In this document: piece after piece, positions 7,725 through 16,947 of the stretch | Numbering within the stretch: position 1 is the first letter of the stretch | Layout: every line of letters starts with the position of its first letter | From: Aquipseudomonas alcaligenes MRY13-0052 | GTDB taxonomy: Bacteria; Pseudomonadota; Gammaproteobacteria; Pseudomonadales; Pseudomonadaceae | Direction of reading: 5' to 3' | Length of the DNA stretch: 64,000 nt | NCBI GenBank assembly: GCA_000474255.1 | Contig: BATO01000012.1 | Coordinates: forward strand, 1 to 64,000 | Position numbers and translations under genes: made by a program | Notes under the pieces: generated by a model | The model's input: the letters and a program-made list of their open reading frames with translations, nothing else | Told to the model about the DNA's origin: nothing | The model's database searches: none

Positions 7725-9413
7725 TCAGGCGATGTCGCGCAGTTCGCGACGGAGGATCTTGCCGACCGGCGTCATCGGCAGGGCGTCCTTGAGGACGATG
7801 TGCTTGGGCACCTTGTAGCCGGTGAAGTTGGCCTTGCAGTAGGCCTTCAGCTCGTCGACGCTGAGGCCGCCCTCGCGGGCCACGACGAACAGCTTCACCG
7901 CCTCGCCGGACTTGTCGTCCGGCACGCCGATGGCGGCGCAGCTGGCCACCTTCGGGTGGGCCATGACCACGTCCTCGATCTCGTTGGGATAGACGTTGAA
8001 GCCGGAGACGATGATCAGGTCCTTCTTGCGGTCGACGATGCGCACGTAGCCGTCCGGGTCGATCACCGCGATGTCGCCGGTCTTCAGCCAGCCCTCGGCG
8101 TCGAGCACCTCGGCGGTGGCTTCCTCGCGCTGCCAGTAGCCCTTCATCACCTGCGGGCCCTTGATGCACAGCTCGCCGCGCTCGCCCAGGGGCAGCTCGG
8201 CGCCGTCATCATCGATCACCTTGAAGGCGGTGCCCGGTACCGGGATGCCCACGGTGCCCAGGCGCGCCAGGGTGCCGTAGGGGTTGGTGCTGGCCACCGG
8301 GGAGGTTTCAGTGAGGCCGTAGCCCTCCACCACCGAGCAGCCGGTCATGGCCTGCCAGCGTTCGGCGGTGGCCTTCACCAGGGCGGTGCCGCCGGAGTTG
8401 GTGACCTTGAGGTTGGAGAAATCCAGGTCCTTGAACTCGGGGTGGTCCATCAGCGCGACGAACAGGGTGTTGAGGCCCAGCAGCGCGGAGAAGCGCCATT
8501 TCTTCAGCTCCTTGACGAAGCCGGGGATGTCGCGCGGGTTGGTGATCAGCACGTTGTGGTTGCCGTTGACCATCATGCACATGCAGTTCGCGGTGAAGGC
8601 ATAGATGTGATAGAGCGGCAGCGGCGCGATCATGATCTCCTGGCCCTGCTTCATCAGCGGCTGGCCGTCCGGGCCGAGCTGCGACAGGCAGGCATCCACC
8701 TGCTGCATGTTGGCCACCAGGTTGCCGTGGGTGAGCATCGCGCCCTTGGCCACGCCCGTGGTGCCGCCGGTGTACTGCAGCACGGCGATGTCGTCCAGGC
8801 TCACCTTCACCGGTTTCAGCGCGTGGCCCTGGCCCTGCTTCAGCGCGGCCTTGAAGGACACCGCCTGGGGCAGGTGGAAGTCGGGGACCATCTTCTTGAC
8901 CTTCTTCACCACGGTGTTGACCAGCCAGCCCTTGAGGCTCGGCAGCATGTCACCCATGCGCGCTTCGATCAGGTAGTCGATTTCGGTGTCCGGCAGCACT
9001 TCCTGCACCAGCTTGCCGAACAGGTTGACGTAGACCAGTGCCCGCACGCCGGCGTCCTTGAACTGGTGGCGCATCTCGCGGGCGGTGTACAGCGGGTTGG
9101 TGTTGACCACGATGAGCCCGGCGCGCAGGGCGCCGAACACGGCGATCGGGTACTGCAGCACGTTGGGCATCTGCACCGCGATGCGGTCGCCGGGCTTGAG
9201 GTCGGTGTGCTTCTGCAGGTAGGCGGCGAAGGCGCCGGAGAGGCGGTCCAGCTCGGCGTAGGTCAGGGTGACGCCGAGGTTGCTGAAGGCCGGTCGGTCG
9301 GCGAATTTCTTGCAGGAACGTTCGAAGACCTCGATCACCGAGCGATAGGCGGTCAGGTCGATCTGGTCGGGTACGCCAGCAGGGCGTTTGTCGCTCCAGA
9401 AATCAGGTTGCAT
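7725..9413 (-). CDS. fadD2: Long-chain fatty-acid-CoA ligase FadD2
   Basis: 562 residues and closely similar to FadD1 along its full length (for example TNPLYTAREM, YTGGTTGVAKGAMLTH and RKKDLIIVSGFNVYPNEIED occur in both with few changes), so this is a tandem duplication. It performs the same acyl-adenylation and thioesterification chemistry. In P. aeruginosa the two enzymes differ in preferred chain length and in induction, which is family knowledge rather than something visible here. It is divergent from the lipase-like gene at 9688, with a shared 274-bp intergenic region. Confidence 0.94.
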   Translation of the reverse strand: MQPDFWSDKRPAGVPDQIDLTAYRSVIEVFERSCKKFADRPAFSNLGVTLTYAELDRLSGAFAAYLQKHTDLKPGDRIAVQMPNVLQYPIAVFGALRAGLIVVNTNPLYTAREMRHQFKDAGVRALVYVNLFGKLVQEVLPDTEIDYLIEARMGDMLPSLKGWLVNTVVKKVKKMVPDFHLPQAVSFKAALKQGQGHALKPVKVSLDDIAVLQYTGGTTGVAKGAMLTHGNLVANMQQVDACLSQLGPDGQPLMKQGQEIMIAPLPLYHIYAFTANCMCMMVNGNHNVLITNPRDIPGFVKELKKWRFSALLGLNTLFVALMDHPEFKDLDFSNLKVTNSGGTALVKATAERWQAMTGCSVVEGYGLTETSPVASTNPYGTLARLGTVGIPVPGTAFKVIDDDGAELPLGERGELCIKGPQVMKGYWQREEATAEVLDAEGWLKTGDIAVIDPDGYVRIVDRKKDLIIVSGFNVYPNEIEDVVMAHPKVASCAAIGVPDDKSGEAVKLFVVAREGGLSVDELKAYCKANFTGYKVPKHIVLKDALPMTPVGKILRRELRDIA

Positions 9414-9687
9414 TGTTCTTATCCTCTTTGCCCTGAATGTGTCTGGCCCGCGAGCGGGACTGCCCGGAAATTAGCAGGTCCGCACCCGTACGCAAATACT
9501 CGCGAACGCGTCATAGACAGTGTGAATCTTGCCGCCATCGCCCGTGCCTGAGCGGCCCGCTGCTCCTTGACCGGCCATTGCCCGGTCGGTCCCGCAGGGA
9601 ACCGATCAGTCAGCCACGTGCCGAGCTTTGCGCCGCCAGGCCGCCCGTGCACAATGCGTCGACACCCCAACGCCACAAGGATTGGCC

Positions 9688-10644
9688 ATGCACCACGATG
9701 CTTTCTGGCTCACCGCCAGCGACGGCGCCTCCCTGCACGTCAACCGCTGGAGCGGCGACGCCCAGCCCCGGGCCGTGGTGATGGTCGCCCACGGCATGGC
9801 CGAGCACGGCGGCCGTTACGCACGCCTGGGCCAGGCCCTGGTGGCAGCGGGCCTGGAACTCTACGTGCATGACCAGCGCGGCCACGGCCGCACCGCCCAG
9901 CACGGCATCCTCGGGCTGTACGCCGAGCACGACGGCTGGAACAAGGTGATCGGCGACCTGGCCAGCCTCAACCACCACATCCGCCAGCAGCACCCGCAAG
10001 CGCCGATCTTCCTCCTCGGCCACAGCATGGGCAGCTACATCGGCCAGGCCTACCTGATGCAGCACAGCTGCAGCCTGCAGGGCGCGATCCTCTCCGGCTC
10101 CAACTACCAGCCGGTGTCGCTGTACCGCAGCGGCGCCCTGGTGGCCCGCCTGGAGCGCTGGCGCCAGGGCGCCAATGGCCGCAGCGCGCTGATCGAGTTC
10201 CTCTCCTTCGGCTCGTTCAACAAGGCCTTCAAGCCCAACCGCACTGCCTTCGACTGGCTCAGCCGCGACCCGGACGAAGTGGACAAGTACGTCAACGACC
10301 CGCTGTGCGGCTTCCGCTGCACCAACCAGTTGTGGCTCGACCTGCTCGGCGGGCTTCAGAACATCACCCCGGTCAAGCACCTGGCGCAGATCGACCCCGA
10401 CCTGCCGCTGCTGGTGGTGGGCGGCGCACGCGACCCGGTCAGCGACGGCCGCCGCCTGGACGACCTCGCCCGCGCCCTGCGCGAGGCCGGGATCAAGGAC
10501 GTGCAACTGAAAATCTACCCGGACGCCCGCCACGAGCTGCTCAACGAGACCAACCGTGACGAGGTGACGGCCCACCTGCTCGACTGGCTGGAGCATGCCC
10601 TTGCCCACAGTCGCTACTGCCAACCGAACAAGGACACCCCATGA
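9688..10644 (+). CDS. Alpha/beta hydrolase, monoacylglycerol-lipase type
   Basis: 318 residues from the ATG at 9688, which has AAGGA six bases upstream. Serine hydrolase 'lysophospholipase/MGLL' fold: an oxyanion-region HGMAEHGGRY, the nucleophile elbow GHSMG with Ser at about residue 113, an acidic residue in GGARDPVS and the catalytic His in YPDARHELLNE. No signal peptide, so it is cytoplasmic. The stop codon overlaps the phaJ1 start by ATGA, so the two genes are translationally coupled. Its place beside fadD1/fadD2 suggests it releases fatty acids from glycerides or acyl esters for activation. The natural substrate is inferred. Confidence 0.88.
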   Translation: MHHDAFWLTASDGASLHVNRWSGDAQPRAVVMVAHGMAEHGGRYARLGQALVAAGLELYVHDQRGHGRTAQHGILGLYAEHDGWNKVIGDLASLNHHIRQQHPQAPIFLLGHSMGSYIGQAYLMQHSCSLQGAILSGSNYQPVSLYRSGALVARLERWRQGANGRSALIEFLSFGSFNKAFKPNRTAFDWLSRDPDEVDKYVNDPLCGFRCTNQLWLDLLGGLQNITPVKHLAQIDPDLPLLVVGGARDPVSDGRRLDDLARALREAGIKDVQLKIYPDARHELLNETNRDEVTAHLLDWLEHALAHSRYCQPNKDTP

Positions 10645-11111
10645 CCCAGGTAACCAACTTCACCTACGACGCCCTCGAAGTCGGCCAGAAGGCCAGCTAT
10701 GCCAAGACCGTGGAAGAGCGTGACATCCAGCTGTTCGCCGCCCTCTCCGGCGACCGCAACCCGGTGCACCTGGACGCCGAGTACGCGGCCGGCACGATCT
10801 TCAAGGAGCGCATCGCCCACGGCATGTTCAGCGGCGCCCTGATCAGCGCGGCCATCGCCTGCGAGCTGCCCGGCCCGGGCACCATCTACCTCGGCCAGCA
10901 ACTGAAGTTCACCCGCCCGGTGAAGCTCGGCGACGCCCTGACCGTGGAACTGGAAATCCTCGAGAAGCTGCCGAAGAACCGCGTGCGCATCGCCACCCGC
11001 GTGTTCAACCAGAACGCCGAACAGGTGGTGGACGGCGAGGCCGAGGTCCTCGCGCCCAAGCAGTCCCTCGCCATCGAACTGCCGGAGCTGCCGCCGATCA
11101 CCATCGGCTGA
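10641..11111 (+). CDS. phaJ1: (R)-specific enoyl-CoA hydratase, MaoC family (PhaJ1)
   Basis: 156 residues, the same length as P. aeruginosa PhaJ1, and in the same context (next to the hydrolase and fadD pair). The hotdog-fold hydratase 2 motif is clear: GDRNPVHLD carries the catalytic Asp and His and is followed by AHGMFSGALIS. It hydrates trans-2-enoyl-CoA to (R)-3-hydroxyacyl-CoA, which diverts beta-oxidation intermediates to polyhydroxyalkanoate synthesis. Start overlaps the preceding stop codon (ATGA). A strong terminator follows. Confidence 0.92.
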   Translation: MTQVTNFTYDALEVGQKASYAKTVEERDIQLFAALSGDRNPVHLDAEYAAGTIFKERIAHGMFSGALISAAIACELPGPGTIYLGQQLKFTRPVKLGDALTVELEILEKLPKNRVRIATRVFNQNAEQVVDGEAEVLAPKQSLAIELPELPPITIG

Positions 11112-11133
11112 GCCCTGCAGGCAGGATGAAAGA

Positions 11134-11158
11134 AGCCCGGCAATCGCCGGGCTTTTTC
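11134..11158 (+). terminator. Intrinsic terminator after phaJ1
   Basis: AAGCCCGGC-AATC-GCCGGGCTT followed by TTTC. It lies between the convergent phaJ1 and the adaptor gene ending at 11174, and the opposite strand also has a short T-rich flank, so it may serve both. Confidence 0.9.
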
Positions 11159-11173
11159 GTTGCGGGGGGCCGG

Positions 11174-12046
11174 CTATCGCTGCGCCTGCGGCTGCTCCCC
11201 GACCGTGACGCTGGCGGTCATCCCGGCGCTGAGCTGGATGTCGTCCGGCACCGGGTCGAGCCTGATCCGCACCGGAATGCGCTGGGCCAGGCGCACCCAG
11301 TTGAAGGTGGGCTCGACGTTGGCCAGCAACTGGCCGTCGGGGCTAGCGTTGCGGTCGGTGATGCCGCGGCTGATGCTTTCCACCGAGCCGGTCAGGGGGC
11401 GACCGGCGCTCATCAGCCAGATCTTCACCGGTGCGCCGACCTTGATCCCCGGCAGCTTGGTCTCCTCGAAATAGGCCTGCACATAGAAGGAGGCGTCATC
11501 CACCAGCGCCATCACCGGCTGCCCGGCGTTGGCGTAGTTGCCCTGGGCCAGGCGCAGGTTGGTGACCTGCCCGCTGCGCGGCGCGCGCACTTCGCTGCGG
11601 GCCAGGTTGAGCTCGGCGACCTTCACGTCCGCCTGGGCCTGGCGATATTCGCCCCGGGCGATGTCGGCGGTGATCTGCGCGTTCTCCTTCAGCTCGGCGC
11701 TGATCGCCTTGGGCCCCAGGTGGGCACGGCGCGAGGCTTCGTGTTCACGCAGGCGCAGCTGCTGCTGGCGGGTGTCGGCCACGGCATGGGCCTTTTCCAG
11801 CGCCGCCTGGTAGCGCTCGCGGTCGACGCTGAGCAGCAGGTCGCCGGCCTTCACCTGCTGGTTGTCATGGACCTTGAGGTCGACGACCCAGCCGGAAACG
11901 TCCGGCGAGATCACCACCACGTCGGCGCGGATGCGCGCATCGCGCGTCCAGGGCGAGAGCATGTAGTGCTGCCAGAGGCTCCAGCCGCCGACGAGGGCCG
12001 CGGCTACCAGGGCCAGGGTGATAACGATACGCAGGGTGGAACGCAT
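11174..12046 (-). CDS. AaeA-like HlyD-family efflux adaptor
   Basis: 290 residues from the ATG at 12046 (MRSTLRIVI); the longer frame would run through the upstream DUF1656 gene. One N-terminal membrane anchor (about residues 5-22) is followed by the lipoyl-like domain (VVISPDVSGWVVDLKVHDNQ), a coiled-coil hairpin and the beta-barrel (VDDASFYVQAYFEETKL). It is the adaptor subunit of p-hydroxybenzoate-type efflux (AaeA) systems. It is third in the operon FUSC pump / DUF1656 / adaptor, the usual aaeB-aaeX-aaeA set in reverse order relative to E. coli. No outer-membrane factor is encoded alongside. Confidence 0.9.
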   Translation of the reverse strand: MRSTLRIVITLALVAAALVGGWSLWQHYMLSPWTRDARIRADVVVISPDVSGWVVDLKVHDNQQVKAGDLLLSVDRERYQAALEKAHAVADTRQQQLRLREHEASRRAHLGPKAISAELKENAQITADIARGEYRQAQADVKVAELNLARSEVRAPRSGQVTNLRLAQGNYANAGQPVMALVDDASFYVQAYFEETKLPGIKVGAPVKIWLMSAGRPLTGSVESISRGITDRNASPDGQLLANVEPTFNWVRLAQRIPVRIRLDPVPDDIQLSAGMTASVTVGEQPQAQR

Positions 12047-12057
12047 GGGTTTCTCCT

Positions 12058-12264
12058 TCACCAGTGCCCGAACCAGGCGACCAGCAACGACAGGACACAG
12101 ACATACAGGGCACAGTCGAACAACGCTTCGTGCCAGATCCAGCGCGCCATGCCGACACGCTGCAGGGCCAGGCGCAACACGCCCGTCACCAGCAACGCCG
12201 CCAGCGCATACATCAGAATGGGGCTCAGCAACACGCCGCCCAGGGACCACTCACGCAAGCCCAT
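12058..12264 (-). CDS. DUF1656 (AaeX-like) small membrane protein
   Basis: 68 residues from the ATG at 12264 (MGLREWSLGG). Two hydrophobic spans (about residues 10-28 and 45-64) match the DUF1656/AaeX family, which is nearly always encoded between the FUSC pump and its HlyD adaptor. It overlaps the end of the FUSC gene by 14 bp and is 11 bp upstream of the adaptor start, so the three are translated from one message. Its role in the pump is not known. Confidence 0.88.
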   Translation of the reverse strand: MGLREWSLGGVLLSPILMYALAALLVTGVLRLALQRVGMARWIWHEALFDCALYVCVLSLLVAWFGHW

Positions 12265-14239
12265 GGCTCGCCTCCTGTTGTTCACACCATTGGCGCCAGC
12301 TTTGCCGCAGCTGCAGCAGGGCCGCCTGGGCCAGGCGCCGGTCGATGCTGCTGCCGGCCTGGCGCAGCGCCTGGATCAGTTGTTCTGAGGGCTCGTCCAT
12401 CGCCCCCGCCAGGGAGGCGGCGGGGCCGCGCTCCAGCAGGGGCTCGATGCTGCGCAGGAAGCGCGCCTCGGAGGCTTCGATGGAGCGCTCGCCGGCGGCC
12501 AGGCAACGGCGCAGGTGCAGCAGTTCGTCACCGATATCGAGGCTGGTGATGCCGTCGTCCCAGCGGTTGCGCGATTGGCTGGGCAGCGCCGGGTAGTGCC
12601 GCGCCAGTTGCAGCAGGCGGTCGGCCATGCGCCCGCCGAACCAGTTCTCGGCGCCCACCAGCGCACGCTGGGTAAGGCGGCCCAGGTCATGGAAGGTGGC
12701 CTTGAGCAGGCGCCGCCCATGCCAGCCCGGGTTGGTCAGCACGATGACGCGGAACACCAGCACCGCGAAGCCGACGCCCAGGAGGATGGCGATGGCCTCG
12801 TTGAGGAACAGCGCCACGTCGAAATGCATGGTGTTCTGCGGCGCGCAGAGCACGATGAAGTGCAGGCAGAAGGAGGTCGAGGTCGCCCCCAGCGCCGGCT
12901 TGGCCATGCCCAGGGCGCCGAAGAACAGCGGCACGCCGAGGGCCATGCAGAGCAATGGGAAGCCGCTCATCTGCGGCAGCACGACCTGGCCGATGAAGAA
13001 GGCCACCGGCAGCGCGTAGAGGATGCCGCGCAGGAACATGAAGCCGATCTGCTCGGCGTTCTCGCGGCTGGCGAACAGGCTGCAGACCACGCAGGTGAGG
13101 GTCAGCGCGCCCACCGAGGAGGTCCAGGCGGTGGCCAGCCAGAACGACGCCAGGCCGACGAAGGCCACGCTGCTGCGCAGGCCGTAGAGCAGCGCGGTGG
13201 GCAGGTCGCGGTGCCAGGACAGCGGCGCCCCCGCATCGTCCGGTGCCTCGCCACGTTCCACCGCACGCAGGGCCGCAGCGGCCGCACGCATCTGCCGCAG
13301 CATCACCGCCAGGCGGCCCAGGCAGTATTGCTGCACGGGCACCAGGTCATCGGCTTCGGCGGCGTCCAGCAGGCGCTGGCTGAGGGCTCCGCAGGCGGCG
13401 TCATCGGGCTCGGCCAGGCATTGCAGCACCTCGTCCATCCAGGGCGCCAGGCGCTCGGCCTCCCCCGCTGATAGCTGCCGCCACTGCCGCGCCACGCCCC
13501 GGGCCAGGCGCAGCAGGCTGAGCAAATCGCGGCTGAGCACCCGCAGGGCGGCGGCGCGCTGGCGGCCACGGTTGCCTTCGAACCAGGCGTGCTCGCGCTG
13601 GGCGTCCACGGCGACGATGCGCCCTAGCACGCCGAGCAGGCCCTGGCGTTCATGGGGCTCGCCGCGCAAGGCCGAGCGCGCGGCGGCGATGCCGGCGTTC
13701 CAGGCATCCCCGGCCTGGCGCGCCAGTTGGCGCTCCACCCGTTGCGGCCAGACCAGCGCGCTGACGGCGGTGGCGCAGATGATGCCGAGGCAGATCTCGG
13801 TGCAGCGCGCCACGGCCTGGTCGAACACGGTGAGCGGGTGGGCGATGGCCGGCAGGCCGATGATCGCCACCGTGTAGCCCGCCAGCACGAAGGAATAGGA
13901 CCAGGCGCTGCGCAGCATGGTCGAGGCGGCGGTGCACAGCCCCAGCCAGGTGGCCAGGGCGAGGATGAACAGCCAGGGCGTCTGCGCGAACAGGGCCATC
14001 GCCACCACCGCCATGACGGTGCCGACTAGGGTGCCGAGCAACCGCGCCAGGCCCTTCTGCACCACCATGCCGGACAGCGGCTGGGCGACGATGAAGGCCG
14101 TCATCAGGGCCCACTGCGGTTGCTCCAGGCCGAAACGCAGCGCACACCAGAGCGCCAGCCCCCCACCCAGGAGGGTCTTGATGGCGAACTGGAGAGCCGG
14201 GATGTCGGGGGCGACGAACGCCCGCAGGGAATCGCGCAC
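12251..14239 (-). CDS. FUSC/AaeB-family inner-membrane efflux pump
   Basis: 662 residues, with two hydrophobic blocks of about five spans each (residues about 15-170 and 350-500) separated by a soluble helical region, the layout of FUSC/aromatic-acid exporter (AaeB, PET family) proteins. With the DUF1656 protein and HlyD adaptor downstream it forms an aromatic carboxylic-acid efflux system at the inner membrane. Substrate is inferred from the E. coli AaeAB relatives. It is divergent from the TetR gene at 14416. Confidence 0.9.
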   Translation of the reverse strand: MRDSLRAFVAPDIPALQFAIKTLLGGGLALWCALRFGLEQPQWALMTAFIVAQPLSGMVVQKGLARLLGTLVGTVMAVVAMALFAQTPWLFILALATWLGLCTAASTMLRSAWSYSFVLAGYTVAIIGLPAIAHPLTVFDQAVARCTEICLGIICATAVSALVWPQRVERQLARQAGDAWNAGIAAARSALRGEPHERQGLLGVLGRIVAVDAQREHAWFEGNRGRQRAAALRVLSRDLLSLLRLARGVARQWRQLSAGEAERLAPWMDEVLQCLAEPDDAACGALSQRLLDAAEADDLVPVQQYCLGRLAVMLRQMRAAAAALRAVERGEAPDDAGAPLSWHRDLPTALLYGLRSSVAFVGLASFWLATAWTSSVGALTLTCVVCSLFASRENAEQIGFMFLRGILYALPVAFFIGQVVLPQMSGFPLLCMALGVPLFFGALGMAKPALGATSTSFCLHFIVLCAPQNTMHFDVALFLNEAIAILLGVGFAVLVFRVIVLTNPGWHGRRLLKATFHDLGRLTQRALVGAENWFGGRMADRLLQLARHYPALPSQSRNRWDDGITSLDIGDELLHLRRCLAAGERSIEASEARFLRSIEPLLERGPAASLAGAMDEPSEQLIQALRQAGSSIDRRLAQAALLQLRQSWRQWCEQQEASHGLA

Positions 14240-14362
14240 GCGCAGGACCTTGAAGGAAATTGCCAGAAGGATAGGCCGCTTCGGCCGGTGATGAATTCAA
14301 CGACGACAATTATTAGCAAGCTATCTAATTGCCGTCCAGCAGATCGTAGAACTGCCCATTGA

Positions 14363-14392
14363 AAATTAATTAAATGAGTATTTAAATAATTT
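14363..14392. promoter_or_regulatory. A+T-rich inverted repeat, candidate TetR operator
   Basis: AAATTAATTAAAT (14363-14375) and ATTTAAATAATTT (14380-14392) are inverted copies matching at 12 of 13 positions with a 4-bp gap. It lies 23 bp upstream of the TetR start codon in the divergent region shared with the FUSC operon. The size and position fit an autoregulatory operator of a TetR dimer. This is inference from symmetry and place. Confidence 0.5.
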
Positions 14393-14415
14393 CCATCGCC
14401 TCCCAGGACAGCTCC

Positions 14416-15051
14416 ATGACCACTCCCCGCGCCCCCGGCCGCCCCAGCGGTGAAGCCCAGCAGCGTGAACGCCTGCTGGACACCGCCTGCGACGCCTTCG
14501 CCCACCAGGGCATCAATGCCAGCAGCCTGCGCGGCATCGCCCAGAGCACCGGGGTGACGCCGGCGATGGTCAATTACTACTTCGGCAACAAGCAGCGCCT
14601 GGTGGATGCGGTGGTGGAGGAGCGTTTCCTGCCCTTGATCCGCACCCTGGCCGCGCGCCTGCAAGAGGCCGGCGACGATCCCCTGGAACTGGTGCGCCTG
14701 TTCGTGCGCGGCATCAGCGCCACGGTGGAAGAGCACCCCTGGATTCCACCGCTGTGGGTGCGCGAGATCCTCTGCGAAGGCGGTGTGCTGCGCGAACAGC
14801 TGCCCCAGCGCATCGCCCCGCTGATTCCGGTGCTGCTGGCCCAGCGCTTCGCCGCCGCCCAAGGGCGCGGCGCCCTCAACAAGGACCTCGACCCGCGCCT
14901 GCTGGTGGTCTCGCTGATCGGCCTGACCATGCTGCCCCACGCGGCAGCGCCGCTCTGGCGCGGCATCTTCGCCAACCCGGAGATCGGCAACGACGCTCTG
15001 GTCAACCACACCCTGGCCCTGCTCGAACGCGGCCTGGAGGTATCGCCATGA
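14416..15051 (+). CDS. TetR-family transcriptional regulator
   Basis: 211 residues. The N-terminal TetR DNA-binding domain is evident (RERLLDTACDAFAHQG, then GIAQSTGVTPAMVNYYFGNK, about residues 18-60). The C-terminal ligand domain is of the type found beside YbhGFSR-like exporters (CerR/YbiH group). It is the first gene of a four-gene operon; its stop codon overlaps the adaptor start by ATGA, so repressor and exporter are made together, as expected of autoregulated efflux. Confidence 0.9.
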   Translation: MTTPRAPGRPSGEAQQRERLLDTACDAFAHQGINASSLRGIAQSTGVTPAMVNYYFGNKQRLVDAVVEERFLPLIRTLAARLQEAGDDPLELVRLFVRGISATVEEHPWIPPLWVREILCEGGVLREQLPQRIAPLIPVLLAQRFAAAQGRGALNKDLDPRLLVVSLIGLTMLPHAAAPLWRGIFANPEIGNDALVNHTLALLERGLEVSP

Positions 15052-16010
15052 CCGCCCGCACCTTCATTCCCGGCCTGCTTTGCCTGGCCCTGTTGAGCGG
15101 TTGCGACCGCGGTGACAGCGAACCGCTGCTCGGCACCCTGGAGTGGGACCGGATCGGCGTGCCCGCCGAGACCTCGGAAACCATCCTCGACTGGAAGGTG
15201 GCCGAAGGCGATTCGGTGCAGGCCGGGCAACTGCTGCTGGAGCTGGACCCGCGTCGCCTCGACGCCCGCCTCGACCAGGCACGGGGCCAGGTGGCCCAGG
15301 CCCAGGCGCGCCTGGATGAGCTGAGCAACGGCACACGCCAGGAAAGCATCGACGCCGCCCGCGCCACCCTGGTGCGCAACCGCGCCGATGCCACCGAAGC
15401 CGGGCGCAATTACCAGCGGGTCGCCGCCCTTTATGCGCGAGGCCAGGTGGCCATCGCCGAACGTGACCGCGCCCGCGCCAGCCGCGACCAGGCCGATGCG
15501 GCGGTGAAGAACGCCGATGCGCAGTTGCGCGAACTCACCAACGGCACCCGCCCGGAACAACTGGCCCAGGCCGATGCCGAGCTGCAGACGGCCCGTGCCG
15601 AGCTGGCGCGCCTGCAGGTGGACCGCGAGCACCTGGACATACGCGCCCCCCGCGCCGGCCGGGTCGACGCCCTGCCCTTCCGCCCCGGTGACCAGCCACC
15701 GGCCAATGCCGAGGTGGCCAGCCTGCTGGTGGGCGAGACGCCCTATGCGCGGCTGTTCATCCCGGCGCCGCTGCGCCCGCACATCGCCATCGGCGACCGC
15801 CTGCAGGTGGGCATTGAGGGCGTCGACGGCCTGTTCACCGGGCGGGTGCGCAGCATCGCCAGCGAGGCCAGCTTCACCCCCTACTACGCCCTGACCGGCA
15901 GCGACGCCAGCCGCCTAGTGTACCGCGCCGAACTGGTGCTGGAAGGCGAACTCGCCGCGCGCCTGCCCGCCGGCCTGCCGCTGCATGCGGAGCGCCCGGG
16001 CGATGAATGA
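15048..16010 (+). CDS. YbhG-like HlyD-family adaptor lipoprotein of an ABC exporter
   Basis: 320 residues from the ATG at 15048, coupled to the TetR stop codon (ATGA). It begins with a lipoprotein signal ending LALLSGC (Cys at about residue 18), so unlike YbhG of E. coli it is probably lipid-anchored. Two alpha-hairpin repeats each carry a LRELTNGTRPE-like sequence (LDELSNGTRQE and LRELTNGTRPE), a hallmark of YbhG-type adaptors. The beta-barrel follows (IRAPRAGRVDALPFRPGD). It should connect the ABC pump encoded by the next two genes to an outer-membrane channel supplied from elsewhere. Confidence 0.88.
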   Translation: MTARTFIPGLLCLALLSGCDRGDSEPLLGTLEWDRIGVPAETSETILDWKVAEGDSVQAGQLLLELDPRRLDARLDQARGQVAQAQARLDELSNGTRQESIDAARATLVRNRADATEAGRNYQRVAALYARGQVAIAERDRARASRDQADAAVKNADAQLRELTNGTRPEQLAQADAELQTARAELARLQVDREHLDIRAPRAGRVDALPFRPGDQPPANAEVASLLVGETPYARLFIPAPLRPHIAIGDRLQVGIEGVDGLFTGRVRSIASEASFTPYYALTGSDASRLVYRAELVLEGELAARLPAGLPLHAERPGDE

Positions 16011-16947
16011 CGGCGAGGCGGTGATCCGCGCGCGCGGCCTGACCAAGCGCTTCGGCCAGTTGGCGGCGGTGGACGGGCTCAACCTCCAGGTGAACCGCGC
16101 CGAGGTGTTCGGCTTCCTCGGCCCCAACGGCTGCGGCAAGTCCACCACCATCCGCATGCTCTGCGGCCTGCTGCTGCCCAGCGAAGGCGAGATCGAGGTG
16201 CTCGGCTGCCAGATCCCCCGCGACGCCGAGGCGCTGAAGCGACGCATCGGCTACATGACGCAGAAGTTCTCCCTCTACGAAGACCTGACCATCGGCGAGA
16301 ACCTGGAATTCCTCGCCGCCGTGCAGGGCCTGCCCCGCAACGAAGGGCGCCAGCGCATCGATGAACTGCTGGAGCGCTACTGGCTGGCGGACCGCCGCAA
16401 GCAGCTCGCCGGTACCCTCAGCGGCGGCCAGAAACAACGCCTGGCGCTGGCTGGCGCGGTGCTGCACAAGCCCGACCTGCTGCTGCTCGACGAACCCACC
16501 AGCGCGGTGGACCCGCAATCACGCCGGGAATTCTGGGATTCGCTGTTCGAGCTGGCCGAGGCCGGTACCACGCTGCTGGTGTCCACCCACTACATGGACG
16601 AAGCCGAGCGCTGCACGCGCCTGGGCATCCTCGACGCCGGGCGCCTGGTGGCCGATGGCAGCCCGGCCGAGCTGATGAGCGCCCTGCCCGGCCACCCGCT
16701 GCTGATCGAATGCGCGCAGCCACGCCAGGCGCAACGGGCGCTGCAGGGCGCCGAAGAGGTGATAGCCATGGCTCAGATCGGCGCCTCGCTGCGGGTGCTC
16801 AGCGCCGAGGCCGATGCCCATGAACGCATCGCCCGGCGCCTGGCCGAGCAGGGTGTGGAGGCCGAGGTGAAGGAGACCGAGCCGAACCTGGAGGACGTCT
16901 TCGTCACCGTCACCCACCAGCCGCTGCAGAAAGCGGAGGCCAAGTGA
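16003..16947 (+). CDS. ABC exporter ATP-binding subunit (YbhF-like, single domain)
   Basis: 314 residues from the ATG at 16003 (MNDGEAVIRA), overlapping the adaptor gene by 8 bp. Walker A GPNGCGKST, signature LSGGQKQRLALAGA, Walker B LLLLDEPTSAVDP and the H-loop region VSTHYMDEAE are all intact. E. coli YbhF has two fused nucleotide-binding domains; this protein has only one, so it must act as a dimer. The C-terminal 80 residues form the regulatory extension usual in the DrrA/CcmA-like exporter group. Confidence 0.92.
   Translation: MNDGEAVIRARGLTKRFGQLAAVDGLNLQVNRAEVFGFLGPNGCGKSTTIRMLCGLLLPSEGEIEVLGCQIPRDAEALKRRIGYMTQKFSLYEDLTIGENLEFLAAVQGLPRNEGRQRIDELLERYWLADRRKQLAGTLSGGQKQRLALAGAVLHKPDLLLLDEPTSAVDPQSRREFWDSLFELAEAGTTLLVSTHYMDEAERCTRLGILDAGRLVADGSPAELMSALPGHPLLIECAQPRQAQRALQGAEEVIAMAQIGASLRVLSAEADAHERIARRLAEQGVEAEVKETEPNLEDVFVTVTHQPLQKAEAK

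Noticed and set aside
5694-9551. Very long open frames on the plus strand opposite fadD1 and fadD2
   Set aside because: They are His/Val/Gly-rich antisense shadows created by the GC-rich third codon position of the ligase genes; the minus-strand frames have full family motifs.
9414-9687. A PsrA or FadR operator in the divergent fadD2/hydrolase region
   Set aside because: I searched by eye for GAAAC-N4-GTTTC and related sites and found none convincing.
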